Assembly (NCBI GenBank): GCA_023091665.1
Contig: JALJCQ010000003.1
Location: forward strand, 186,001-250,000
Length of the DNA: 64,000 nucleotides
Direction: 5' to 3'
From: Pythium myriotylum
Lineage: Eukaryota; Oomycota; Peronosporomycetes; Pythiales; Pythiaceae
Of the stretch, positions 49,581 to 59,643 are shown one piece after another (the first letter of the stretch is position 1; each line of letters opens with the position of its first letter). The position numbers and the translations under genes were made by a program. The notes beneath the pieces were generated by a model. It saw only the letters and a list, made by a program, of their open reading frames with translations. It made no database searches and was not told where the DNA came from.

Positions 49581-51752
49581 TTAGAGAGCGTGCTTGGCCT
49601 CGATCAACGACCGCGATGAGTGGGACGAAAGATCTTCCAGAGCCTGCGCAGCGGCCGCATCGCCCTTGTGGTACGGGTACTCTTGCTCGAGGCGTCGCAG
49701 ACTGCGCTTCTTGATGAGCTTGTACACCACCAGCAACAAAATCAAGAGACCAACCGCGCCGGCGACGAGAGCGACGACAATCGATGGGCCGTAACCCTTC
49801 GTGGAACCAGAGCCGCCGTCCGAAAGGGCTGTCGTGCATCGTGGACCGCCCCAGCTGTTGCCGGTGCACACGCAAGTGTTGTTCTTGCATTTACCCGTGA
49901 TGATCGCGGCGACAGCGACTGTGGACACGGTGCAGTCATTGTTCGAGAAGCACGGGGCGCCGCCCTGCACCGGGATCCACTTGTTCTTCGAATCCTCGTA
50001 CTCTTCCAAGTGTCCCTCAATCCACTTCTTCGTGGGGTGGGTCTCTGGGTCGCAACCAACCGACATCTTCGAGCCCGACGAGACATCCTGGTATATCCGA
50101 ATGTAGTCGATCTTCATGTACATTGGGAACTCGTCACAGATCTTGTTGGTCTTGGCGTCCTTGCCGTCGCCGCGGCACGGCTGGCCCGGGTTTGGTGGCT
50201 TGGCGCCCCAACTGGTCGAGAGTGCGACGTTGAAGATGATGTACATCGGCTCTTCGATCATGAGCTTTTTCGGGTTGGACTGCGCGTCGTCTTGCGGAGG
50301 GTTCTCCATCGCTTCCGCAGGAATCTCGTAAATCGGCACGCCTTCGACCATCCATCGCACGTAGCCCTGACGACCTGTGACCCACTCGAGCTGGTAGCGC
50401 AAGTATCCTGTGTACGCCTTCAGCGGCAATCCAGAGTTGGCCGACAAGGCATCCATCTGGTAATTGAACGACGGCATCACGTTGGTCTTCGTGTTGCCGT
50501 CGCGCAACGGATCCGAGCACTTGGTGTTCGTGTTGTCGGGGTCACAGAGGTACGAGCCCTGGTAGCCGTTGATGCGGGGCATGCAGCCGCCCATCTCGTT
50601 GATGCCCCAGTGGCGCGTCGTGTTATCAATGATGCTGAGGTCCGAGTTGCCATCGTGCGAGGCCGGGCACGCGTTGATGGTGCTGCACGTGTTGTCCGTG
50701 TAGCCCTTCTTCTGCTGCGCGATGACCGTCGTGGCCGACTGGATCTGCGTGCTGTCTGGTGCACAAACCGTGTTTGGACCATACCGCAGGCCCTGGTACC
50801 ACGACTTGAACCCACGTGCGTTGTACGTGGCGGTCGGGATGCCCGGGAAGTTGGCGCCGACGGTCTTACAGTTGCCACCGTAGACGCAGTAAATATTGCC
50901 GCCGTCCGGCGAGCCCGGCGCGATCGCGCGGAACTTGTCGGGCATGCCTGGCGCGACCTGGATCGAGGTCGACACGTCGGTGCCGCCGCCTTCGAGCAAG
51001 TCGATCTCGGGCGCGCCGCGTCCTTGGTTCTTGTTGAGTCCGTAGCCCGGGTCCGAGTCACAGGCGCTGATGCGCTGGTCCTTCTTGAGGTCTTGGTTGC
51101 ACTCGTCGTAGCTCCAGGGCCACATGCGGTTCGTCGAGCCCGTAAAGAGCGCGCGACCGAGGTTGCCCATGAACCAGATGCCCGGCCACGTCGGGTAGTA
51201 CTCAATCTTGGTCACGCGGGCTTTCTCGTTGCCCAGGTCCGGGTTGCCCGAGGCCGACGAGACGGCGCCGGGCAGCTGCACACTGACTTCGACAAAGCCT
51301 CCTTGGAAGCAAAACTTGTTCCAGCTCTGCACCATGCCGGCGCGGTAGTACATCGAGTGGTCCTGGAACTGCGGCGGCCGCGTGTAGGCGTTGTAGACCG
51401 AGAACGTGATGTTGGATTCTTCGCGGATCTCGATCTGGAAGACGCCGCGGCCGTCCGAGTCGTTCTTGGTCGACGTCATGTTGACCGAGTAATACTCGAG
51501 CGCGGCGTTCACGCCGTCGGGCATCTCGAGCGCCGTCCAGAGGTAGTCGCCGCCGGCCGAGAAGTCGCGCCCGGGCACATTGAACTCGTCCGAGAACACG
51601 AGCTCCCAGGTCGCGCCGCGCGACGAGACGACCGAGCGCGCGTCCGCGGGCGTGAAGACGTCGACCCAGGGCCGCAAGCCCGACTTGGTCTCGAAGCCGA
51701 CGGCCGCGGCGGCGTCCAGCAGCGCCAGGGGCAGCAGGGCGAGCGCGCGCAT
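49581..51752 (-). CDS. SKN1/KRE6-type glycoside hydrolase 16 family membrane protein
   Basis: 723 residues from the ATG at 51750-51752 (MRALALLPLALLDAAAAVG), which begins a signal peptide. The GH16-like SKN1 domain is about 45-560: WELVFSDEFNVPGRDF, YYPTWPGIWFMGNLGRA and the active-site type motif PEIDLLEGG (ExDxxE). Then a cysteine-rich EGF-like stretch (about 615-660, CKNNTCVCTGNSWGGPRC), one transmembrane helix (about 668-692, VVALVAGAVGLLILLLVVY), a basic stop-transfer and a short cytoplasmic tail. In yeast SKN1/KRE6 act in beta-1,6-glucan synthesis; here a role in cell-wall glucan assembly is inferred. Convergent with TAF8 across the hairpin. Confidence 0.88.
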   Translation of the reverse strand: MRALALLPLALLDAAAAVGFETKSGLRPWVDVFTPADARSVVSSRGATWELVFSDEFNVPGRDFSAGGDYLWTALEMPDGVNAALEYYSVNMTSTKNDSDGRGVFQIEIREESNITFSVYNAYTRPPQFQDHSMYYRAGMVQSWNKFCFQGGFVEVSVQLPGAVSSASGNPDLGNEKARVTKIEYYPTWPGIWFMGNLGRALFTGSTNRMWPWSYDECNQDLKKDQRISACDSDPGYGLNKNQGRGAPEIDLLEGGGTDVSTSIQVAPGMPDKFRAIAPGSPDGGNIYCVYGGNCKTVGANFPGIPTATYNARGFKSWYQGLRYGPNTVCAPDSTQIQSATTVIAQQKKGYTDNTCSTINACPASHDGNSDLSIIDNTTRHWGINEMGGCMPRINGYQGSYLCDPDNTNTKCSDPLRDGNTKTNVMPSFNYQMDALSANSGLPLKAYTGYLRYQLEWVTGRQGYVRWMVEGVPIYEIPAEAMENPPQDDAQSNPKKLMIEEPMYIIFNVALSTSWGAKPPNPGQPCRGDGKDAKTNKICDEFPMYMKIDYIRIYQDVSSGSKMSVGCDPETHPTKKWIEGHLEEYEDSKNKWIPVQGGAPCFSNNDCTVSTVAVAAIITGKCKNNTCVCTGNSWGGPRCTTALSDGGSGSTKGYGPSIVVALVAGAVGLLILLLVVYKLIKKRSLRRLEQEYPYHKGDAAAAQALEDLSSHSSRSLIEAKHAL

Positions 51753-53279
51753 GCTCGAGGCGGTTCCGCGTATGAGTTGGGAGGAAGGGTGGGGAAGGCA
51801 AGGGTGGTCCAACTGTTGGGATGTTGGCGGAGAACAAAAAAACTGTTCCCGGAGTGAGGTTTTTTGCGGGAGTACATACAAAGCGGAAGAGAAAAGGGGA
51901 AAGAAAGAGGCAAAAATTAGGAGAAAAGAGGCGAGAAAAAAAAAGACGGAGGATATTGCGCCCCAAAGAAATTTTGGCGGACTGGGTGGGTGGCGCGGAA
52001 TACGGTACTCCGGAGAGAAGTGCTTAGCGAAGGTAATACCTGTTCTATAGCATATACACCTCTATTGTGTGTAAAAGAAACACAGAGGACTCTTATAGAA
52101 CATCATATCACAATGTAGTTTTGATATCATGTATGAGAAGTTCTGTGTCGTTGAAACAGCTGAGGTCGAGTCGCCAGCCTCGACCATGTCGCATGAAGAC
52201 GCGATTGGCCTTGCGCGAGACAGGCGGTCTCGGCTGTGCTCATCGCGCGTGGCGCTCGTGTTCAGCATGCGAGTCCTCTAGAGCCAGCCCACTGTGGTCT
52301 CTCCATCGTCAGCCACTATTACTGCAGAACCTCGACGCGACGATTAATAATGAGCGAGGATTGAGCGATTCGGCCTCGCACAATTATTGTCAATGAGACC
52401 GTCGGTTGGCTGGTGCATGCAGTGAGTGAATCGCAAACATTGGTCAGTATTATTGCGTGAATGCCTCAGGCAGACTCAGTGTGCAGTGAAGACCTCGGGT
52501 GCTAAAAAAGACGGACTCGCGACGGGGGCGAGGTCGATGGACATTGTGGTGCGGTGGTGTGGGTCCATGCAGCATCTCCTCTCATGAGAAGAGGGTCCAC
52601 GCGTCACCCAGGAACCATCCTTCGAGACACTCGCGGCACCGCAAGGTTGCTCGAGTCTTTGCTGGTGCCGGCTGTGGGCTGCTTAATGCGCACACATTTT
52701 ACGTGTGGGTCGAGACGGCACAGCAGGCTCGATCTAGGTCATGGCCGTGGTATCAAAGTGATCTCAACGATGAAGAGAGACTTTCGTCACAGGGGCACAG
52801 CTGCCAAAACCCAACATCGATCGAAGCCTTTGTCTTCGCAGGCATCAAATCGCCATGCTGCACTTGAATTTTGGTCCGAGGGGGCGTGGAATGTACTCTC
52901 CAACCTTGTTGCTCTAGCACTGTTGATCCTGAGAGTACGATTCCACCCAGTGGCAACTTGCCAAGCGTCAAGTTGATCGACTCGAAACACCTAGCAGAAA
53001 CTATTCTTCGAGGGTTTGTCAAGGAATTCTGAAGTCTACTGCGACGGATGAAATATCCTTGTGCTATCCAAATCCATCACTAACTCTTGCCGGATCCAGT
53101 CTCTGTTATTGCTTGAGGTGGTGCTTTTCAAGAGCATCGCTCACGGCAGACTCGTCGGAGCGCAAATTGCAAACGGTGAACACAGTGTTTTCTGTCCATC
53201 AGCGCTTCGACGATTCACCACTTGTCGGATTGATGACCAACGCCGTCACTTGTCCCGGCAGTGCACCGTCCCATTCTGC
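51753..53279. other. Intergenic upstream of SKN1-like and Crinkler-type genes
   Basis: Contains the SKN1-like promoter, with a strongly strand-biased purine-rich run at about 51886-51956, then 1.3 kb in which only domainless short frames are seen. Confidence 0.5.
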
Positions 53280-53303
53280 GGGGGGGGGGGGGGGGGGGGG
53301 GGG
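53280..53303 (+). repeat. Run of 24 guanines
   Basis: Uninterrupted G tract about 110 bp upstream of the Crinkler-type start codon; able in principle to form G-quadruplexes and prone to length change. Confidence 0.9.
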
Positions 53304-53412
53304 ACGCGGCGGGCTTGGAGTGAGTGACCCCATCGATCTTGAAGGCGTCACGACCCTTTTCTCGAGCTTGAAACTCTTTTTTCAGTGCAAAATTTGCCAG
53401 GATCAAAAGACC

Positions 53413-54417
53413 ATGACTCAGGTGAACTTGTGGTGTGCGGTGTTGGGTCGAAACACAGTATTCTCCGTCGCTATTGACCTTTGCGAAGATGTCTCGACAC
53501 TACAAGAGGCCGTCGCTAATACCCTGAGCACTCGGGCAAGACTTGTGCGTCTCTTCTTGGCGCGCAAGGACGGCGTGTGGCTGAAGCGCAGCCATGTTGA
53601 GGTCTCACAAGGAGTTGTCCAAAACAGTTTGACTAGAATGAACCTGGCAATGGCGCTAAGCAATGAGGAATGTTTTGGAGAGGACTTCAAGCCGAGACAT
53701 GACGAGATCCACGTGCTTGTAGAAGTCATGAAGGAGAAGAAGCGAATGTCCCCTGAGGAGTGGTCGGAACTGAGTGATTTGATTTTTCGCCAAGTCTTCA
53801 TTGATGGGCTCACTTCGACACCTCGGGGCTCTAGTCAGTTCAAGACGGAATTACGTGCCGCGTACAACGGCGACATGGGTGGTCGCTTACTGCGGTGTAT
53901 GCTGCTGGATACGGCTCTTCCGTGCAGCCTGGTCGTCACGGCCCACTTGTTTCGCCAGTGTAATGCGCATTTGTGCGAGAAACTGATGAGTTTCTCAAAC
54001 ATCGACGACAGTAGAAATGGCCTGCTACTGTTTGAACCTATCAAACTAGCGTTCCACAAGTTCCAAATCAGCTTCATTTATGATCAAAGCACCGACAAGT
54101 TTTCCATGATGATTTTCGACCCCTCGCTGAGACCATTGCGAGTGGTCGAGTCTTTGAACAAAACTCAGCAGTCCAAACTACCTCGAGATTTCGAGATGAG
54201 CACGACTTTCGGCGATTTAGAAGGCCGCACACTTTGCTTCCGCTCCGATCAACGACCTTTTAAGCGCTGTCTGAATTTGCAGGCTCGTCTGGCCCGTAAG
54301 TTGGCCTTGGAGAAGTGTTGGATCCGACCCGGAGAAGGCAAATTCGACGATTTCTGGGGCGAGAACATGTGGATCAAGCATTGCAAGTTTTTCTTTCCAG
54401 AGGAGCCATTCCAGTGA
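53413..54417 (+). CDS. Crinkler-type (CRN) protein with HNH-like C-terminal domain
   Basis: 334 residues counted from the ATG at 53413 (MTQVNLWCAVLG); the open frame upstream runs through the poly-G tract and is unlikely to be translated, since an initiator-like TTCAGTGCAAAATTT sits at about 53381. The N-terminal domain (1-105) is the ubiquitin-like CRN header: VNLWCAVLG, LFLAR at 47-51 (LFLAK in typical Crinklers), KDGVWL and HVLVEV near 100. No signal peptide is evident, as is common in this family. The C-terminal part has an HNH-like order: H178 in AHLF, N202 in RNGLLL, H215 in AFHKF, then FGDLEGRTLCF. Crinklers are host-translocated effectors in plant-pathogenic oomycetes but also exist in other eukaryotes; nuclease activity is inference. 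Confidence 0.8.
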   Translation: MTQVNLWCAVLGRNTVFSVAIDLCEDVSTLQEAVANTLSTRARLVRLFLARKDGVWLKRSHVEVSQGVVQNSLTRMNLAMALSNEECFGEDFKPRHDEIHVLVEVMKEKKRMSPEEWSELSDLIFRQVFIDGLTSTPRGSSQFKTELRAAYNGDMGGRLLRCMLLDTALPCSLVVTAHLFRQCNAHLCEKLMSFSNIDDSRNGLLLFEPIKLAFHKFQISFIYDQSTDKFSMMIFDPSLRPLRVVESLNKTQQSKLPRDFEMSTTFGDLEGRTLCFRSDQRPFKRCLNLQARLARKLALEKCWIRPGEGKFDDFWGENMWIKHCKFFFPEEPFQ

Positions 54418-54596
54418 CCCAGGTCGCGGATTGCTGTAGTCGACGTGGACCACATGCGAACGCTGGGAAAAGTCATTAAGATCAATGGGATGCAAAACCA
54501 ATCATATTTAGTTGCCCGCCCTCTGCGAAAGGCAACGAGGATAGTGGAGAGGACCTTCCACCTTTTCACCGACGCCCAGTCTCCGATTTAGTTCGC

Positions 54597-56498
54597 ATGG
54601 AGACGTTCCTCCTGGAGCAGGCCCCGCATGTGCCCTTCCTGCTACCATTTTTCGAGCGTCGGGAGCTCGAATCGCTCTCGAGCTGCTCACGTCGCCTCGC
54701 GTGCTCGCTGCTTAGGGATGTCTTCTTCCAGCACTCACTGGTTGTCGTACCTGTAGCGCCGGATAGACAACAATACCACGTCTGCGAGATCCTCGCTGCT
54801 CTTTCGCCTTTCACTCGTCATGTCGCGTTCTCAAACCCGAGCCATTTATTGCTGTTGCGAAGGTTGCCGTTACTGTGCATGTTACGGTTGGCCAAGCCCA
54901 AGACCGATATTCAAGAGGATCACGAAGACGATACGGATCCAATCAGCCTTAGGCACGAGGACGTCATTGCCTTATGGCATCTCTCGACAGTCACACATCT
55001 CGAATTGGACGCAGGGGTTGAAGACGTTGTTGTGTTGTTCCGAGACATGGTCCGCCTCGAGTCTCTGGACCTTGTCTTTCGCTATCACATCGGTAGCATC
55101 GACCTGCTGGCCCACCTCCAGAACTTGCGATCGCTCTGCGTGCGTGGCGAGAGGCTCGATGACGTGAGCGCCGTCCGTGAACTCACCAATCTCGTGTCGC
55201 TGGAGCTGTCATCGTGGGGAGTGCACGACATCTCAGCTCTCAGCGAGTTAGAACGGCTCAAACGACTCGATCTCCATCGCTGCAACGTCGTGGACCTGAC
55301 TCCTATTGCCGAGCTTACGCATTTGCGCTGTTTGAAACTCGAGGAGACACCATTGGAGGATCTGAGGCCGTTGACAGGGCTCGTTAGTCTTGAGTTTCTT
55401 AGCCTTGCAAGGTCCCGCGTGAGCGACCTCACCCCACTGGGGGCTCGCGCCTTGTCGCTCCACTACTTGGATCTCTCGGGTTGCACGCTTGCTCAAGTCC
55501 GCGCACTGCAAGCATTGTCGCGCCTAGACTGTCTCCGGCTCCACAAGACAACATGGTCGACGATCGGTACAGAGCCCCATGTGTCAGAAACGCTCGCGAG
55601 TCTCCCGAACCTTCGCGTTGTAGACGGACGACTGAATCCATTGATGTCGTTGCACCCGGAAGGCGTCCACACTCGACTGGAGCTGAGTTGTTTACAACGA
55701 ATGAGCAGCCTCGAAACGCTGGAACTCACCAGCGACTCGCTCTCGGGATCGACAATTCCGATTGCATTGCCACATCTAGTCTTCTTGAGCATCGAGTGGA
55801 ACTACACGCGCGAGCTCGACGTGCCGCTCGCGGCCGTGATGAATCCACGGTTGCGGAAGTTGCATCTCACGCGGCTGCGTCTCAAGAGTCTGAATAACCT
55901 CCGATACGCTCCGCAGCTGCAAGAACTCCGACTCATCGACGTGTATTTGGAAGACTTGTCAATGCTTTGCGTCGCCACCAACCTCACGCGGCTGGAGCAC
56001 ACGTGCGCTTTGATCCACAACCACTACTTGGAAGGCGACGAAGAACCGCATGACAAGGCACCGACCGACGATTTAGAGGCGTTGGCGAGTCTCACCAGGC
56101 TCCAGCACCTCGACCTCAGCTTCACGAGCATCCGTAGCTTGCAGCCTCTGCAGCATCTGGCTCATCTGTGCACTATCGACCTCAGCAGCACCGACATCAC
56201 GGATCTCGCACCGCTCGCGTCGCTGCCGAGCCTCGAGTGCATCCGCGTGCGCGACACGGAGATCCTTCAATTCGACGGCGGCGCCTTCTGCCGCGTGTTG
56301 CGTGAGCTGGCGCTGCCCGAGCACGTCGACTGCCGCACGATCCGCGAGCGCGCGCCAGTGCTCAAGAAGCTGCTCCATCCGGACCGCGACTGCCTCTGGA
56401 CAAACCACTTTGACGAAACGAAGACCAAACGTCTCAAACGGGGAAACGACAAGGCGGATTGCAGCACGGAAGCACGTCTCCAGTGCGCGCAGACTTGA
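54597..56498 (+). CDS. Leucine-rich repeat protein
   Basis: 633 residues from the ATG at 54597. The N-terminal 45 residues (FLLPFFERRELESLSSCSRRL) could be a degenerate F-box. LRRs of about 22 residues follow from about 120 to 570, of the SDS22/internalin-like type with units such as DLTPIAELTHLRCLKLEET and SLQPLQHLAHLCTIDLSST. The basic tail ends in KKLLHPDRDCLW... and a lysine-rich stretch. No signal peptide and no kinase or NB-ARC domain, so a protein-interaction scaffold (perhaps an E3 adaptor) is the most that can be inferred. It starts 180 bp after the Crinkler-type gene on the same strand. Confidence 0.8.
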   Translation: METFLLEQAPHVPFLLPFFERRELESLSSCSRRLACSLLRDVFFQHSLVVVPVAPDRQQYHVCEILAALSPFTRHVAFSNPSHLLLLRRLPLLCMLRLAKPKTDIQEDHEDDTDPISLRHEDVIALWHLSTVTHLELDAGVEDVVVLFRDMVRLESLDLVFRYHIGSIDLLAHLQNLRSLCVRGERLDDVSAVRELTNLVSLELSSWGVHDISALSELERLKRLDLHRCNVVDLTPIAELTHLRCLKLEETPLEDLRPLTGLVSLEFLSLARSRVSDLTPLGARALSLHYLDLSGCTLAQVRALQALSRLDCLRLHKTTWSTIGTEPHVSETLASLPNLRVVDGRLNPLMSLHPEGVHTRLELSCLQRMSSLETLELTSDSLSGSTIPIALPHLVFLSIEWNYTRELDVPLAAVMNPRLRKLHLTRLRLKSLNNLRYAPQLQELRLIDVYLEDLSMLCVATNLTRLEHTCALIHNHYLEGDEEPHDKAPTDDLEALASLTRLQHLDLSFTSIRSLQPLQHLAHLCTIDLSSTDITDLAPLASLPSLECIRVRDTEILQFDGGAFCRVLRELALPEHVDCRTIRERAPVLKKLLHPDRDCLWTNHFDETKTKRLKRGNDKADCSTEARLQCAQT

Positions 56499-56924
56499 AG
56501 CGCCGTGATTCGTCGTGGATCTGTCAGGCTCTTGATTACACGGCCAGGCTCTTGTGATTACACGTGGAGGTGGAGATTGCGAGCTGGTTGTTGCCTTTCT
56601 CACCAGCTCCATCGGTCGCGGTCTCTGATTGGACCACGTCTCCTCCTTTTTATCCAATCATACTCTACTTTTCATGCTTTTTCCACCAACCAGCTTCACG
56701 TATTGTGGATGCACTGTGGGCCATGCTCATCTGTGTGGACCACACGTCTTGGTCCCATGGACACGAAGCATGGTCATCTTGCTGTCGCGTTGACGGCGCT
56801 GACTCATGGGCGCTTTACGCGACTGCCTGGGCGTAATACTCCCACTGATCGATGGATGAAGAGGAACTGACTAATGACAAGTGGATTGATGACTTAAATA
56901 AGGAGAGAAACAAAGGGGGAAGTC
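56499..56924. other. Convergent intergenic region
   Basis: Between the 3' ends of the LRR gene and the first WRKY19-like gene; nothing recognised. Confidence 0.5.
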
Positions 56925-57698
56925 CTAACAGCTCAGCGGCGCGTAGTGCGTGAGGTCGACGTGGAGCGGCGCGGCGCACTGGTGCTTGAGCAGCGCCTGC
57001 TGCAGGCTCGGCAGCTTGGACGCCGGCGTCTGCACGTAGTCGGGCACGGCGGGCGCGAGCACGCGCGGCATGATGGTCTTGGGGTTCTCCAGCACGCGTG
57101 GGGTCATCTCGCCCGTGGGCAGCGCGGCGCCTTCGGTGGCGTTCTCCCAGTTGAGGTGCGCGACGCAGAAGCGCTTGGTCTTGCGGCTGCGCATGCAGTT
57201 GGGCACTTCGCAGCGCTGGCCGCCGCCGTGGCTCCAGCAAAAGTCGCTGCGGCTCTGCGCGCCCTTGGTGCAGCCGGCGAACTGGCAGCGGCGCCCGCCG
57301 CCGTGGCCGCGGCAGAGGCCTCGGCTCACGCTGATCTTGTCGCAGTCGGGGATCTGGCACTTCTTGCCGCTGCTCTGGCAGGCCTTGCCGGCGCGGCGGC
57401 GCTTGGTCGTGGTCGCCGAGGGCTTGGCGGGCGACGAGCCCGTCGAGTGGGCGCTGTCCGAGTGGTAGCTCGACTCGGAGACCGGGCTCGCGTTGTGCAA
57501 GTGGCGCGTGAGCGACGGCAGCGCGGCGACCGAGGCGCGCTGCGACATGGTGGCGAGCGCCGCGAGCGCGTCCTCGCGCGCGAACGACTGCGGCGACGGG
57601 ATGAGCGCCTCGAGGTGGCGCACGAGCTCGTGGCCGCGCGGCAGCACGATGGACGAGCCGTGGCGGCCGTCGCGGAGCGAGATGGAGATGGTTTCCAT
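56925..57698 (-). CDS. WRKY19-like zinc-finger protein 1
   Basis: 257 residues from the ATG at 57696-57698 (METISISLRD), a start conserved in the paralogue at 60507. An N-terminal 35-residue block ends in IVLPRGHELVRHLEALIP. After a Ser-rich stretch come three tandem zinc-binding units (about 128-200): CQIPDCDKISVSRGLC-RGHGGGRRC, CTKGAQSRSDFCWSHGGGQRC and CMRSRKTKRFCVAHLNW. A C-terminal motif LPSLQQALLKHQ and final SC close the protein. The repeated C..C..HGGG units are those described in oomycetes as WRKY19-like zinc fingers; there is no WRKY domain. A nucleic-acid-binding role is inferred. Confidence 0.85.
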   Translation of the reverse strand: METISISLRDGRHGSSIVLPRGHELVRHLEALIPSPQSFAREDALAALATMSQRASVAALPSLTRHLHNASPVSESSYHSDSAHSTGSSPAKPSATTTKRRRAGKACQSSGKKCQIPDCDKISVSRGLCRGHGGGRRCQFAGCTKGAQSRSDFCWSHGGGQRCEVPNCMRSRKTKRFCVAHLNWENATEGAALPTGEMTPRVLENPKTIMPRVLAPAVPDYVQTPASKLPSLQQALLKHQCAAPLHVDLTHYAPLSC

Positions 57699-57741
57699 GG
57701 TGGGCGCTGGGGGGAGGCTGGAGACTGAGGGGGAAGCCGGC

Positions 57742-57757
57742 TTGTTGGAGAATGAGC
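57742..57757 (-). promoter_or_regulatory. Initiator of WRKY19-like gene 1
   Basis: The minus strand reads GCTCATTCTCCAACAA, a good oomycete initiator about 45-60 bp upstream of the ATG; it supports that start over the longer TTG-initiated frame. Confidence 0.65.
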
Positions 57758-59643
57758 ACTCAGAGGCGGGGAGCTCCGGACGGATGGCACGCCTTAATTG
57801 ATGCGGAAAGTATAGTGGAAGCAAGAGCAGCAGCAGAATTCACCCCGTCCTAATCGAAAGAAGACCAGCCCCTCCTCACTGAGAGCGGCCAGCGCCACCA
57901 CTCGGAGGATTGAGACGAGGGCACAATTTGAGCTTGTGCAAAGACATACCCTGCGGAAACAGATGATATAGTTGACCACGTTGTGGAGCAAACATGGGAA
58001 GAACAAACCTTGGAGGATAAATAACTTCAAACGGCGATGGGCGACTCGATTAATTATTTAGTCAGTTGCATCTTTGAGCGAGCCAGCTGTTCCAGTTCTA
58101 GGGTTCGGTTTCACCCTGTGGTTAGGGGCGTGAGATGGTGCCCTTCATGCCGTTGTATACAAACGCCTTGTCGTCACGGAAAATGCGTAACCAGAGAACG
58201 TTTGCTGCCGGGATGATTGCAGCACTCGGCTGGCATCATAGACAACCCTACCCCTTATGGGGTCCCCTTGGTGGGAGAAATTAACGGTGCCGGGCCTGCT
58301 GGATGCCCAGTCACACCACTTTAATCATCCACCCGGAACGAAAGCCGCAACCCACACTGGCTGGTCTGCCGCCAGAGTGTTGGTCGCTCCTCCGGTTCAA
58401 TCAACGCCACCCGCTTTTCGTTGGAATCTGAGCCGGAGAGGAAACTGTTGAGTGAGCGGCCACCAATCGATTGGTGGCGCCCACACTTCACGCGTCGATC
58501 CGCGCGGGATTCGTTGGGAAAGCCAACGCGGTCGGTCCCATTCAAGAGGCCGGTGGCGTTTTCACGAGATGCTGACGGGGCTCTCTCGCTCTGGACTCAT
58601 GGGAGGATGCGAACGTTGGCGTTGGTCGGACGAGATTAGCCGTCCCCTTCCCCTTCTGACCGTCATATTGAGTCAGAGCCGCTCGGATTCTCGGATTGCG
58701 TTGGGTTTCGAGAGCCAGAGTTGGGCTTTTTGATCACTGCCGTCAGCCAGACGGCCCAGGTGGAGCTGTCGCGTAATCTGCCCGTCTCAAGCGCTTCGCG
58801 TAAACGAGGTTTTGAGGTTTTAATCAAACCACTCATTGGGTGTTTTCACCGCCTCGCACAGTAAACGCACGTGCGGAAAAAATCCAGTAGAGTAGTCCTC
58901 AGCCAATTTTTTATTGTCGTTCAAAATGGTCCAAGTGCTTGGAGATTCCTTGCCAGCAAGTGGAGTGGCGCCAGAGTGGCACGGCGGCACGTCGAGTGTA
59001 CACGAAACAGCGTGGCGCCCCTGGCTGTCGCCTCGTCGCGGCACCCACAAGAGACCGTGGTTTTACCTACAACCCATCGGTCCGACCCTTTAAATCACAG
59101 ACTTGGGGCCGTCTTGACACGTCTAGACACAGTGCCAGTCGCCCGTGGAGCGATTCTGTCGTGCCGTTTGCCGATTGGGAAGAAGGATTGATTCGAACCC
59201 GGAAGCGGTCTCGCTGGAGGCGTCAGCAATGAAAAGCATGTGTCTGTCTATGAGGCGGCGGACGGTCTCAGCAACCTGCTTCATGTCCCAAGGGCGCACG
59301 TTCAATTTCAATCAGCTCAAGCGTGGGAGATGGGGAAGCCCACGCGAGGCAATGAGTGACGGTCTGGTTCTCGCCCTGCCCCCGGGTTGCGGCAGCGCTC
59401 GCCAGCATGGATGCGTCGCGGGAACCTGTCGCCTGTTGACGAGGTCCTCTTCTCAGGATCACGCGGCGTGTTCCAGGGCGCCCGGCTCCAGGGCGAGTGG
59501 TAAGGAAGGAGCCGTGAAGCAATCCGAACTCCTGTGACCGAGGATAATCCGAGACGGGAGAGGATAGATTACTGCTTTAGATGGTAAGGCTCGTGAGACG
59601 CAACTACGACAAGGCTTGGCTAGGGCTATCGAATGCGAGATTC
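57758..59643. other. Intergenic between WRKY19-like genes 1 and 2
   Basis: Promoter of gene 1 and 3' flank of gene 2, with 1.9 kb in which I see no convincing gene or repeat. A tRNA-like T-loop string near 59190 fails to fold. Confidence 0.45.

Noticed and set aside
49620..51857. 745-codon open frame opposite the SKN1-like gene
   Set aside because: No domain, an Arg/Val/Ala composition typical of antisense frames, and the minus strand has signal peptide, GH16 motif and membrane helix.
59120..59260. tRNA-like T-loop string (GGGTTCGAATC on the minus strand)
   Set aside because: Neither the T stem nor an acceptor stem can be paired around it.
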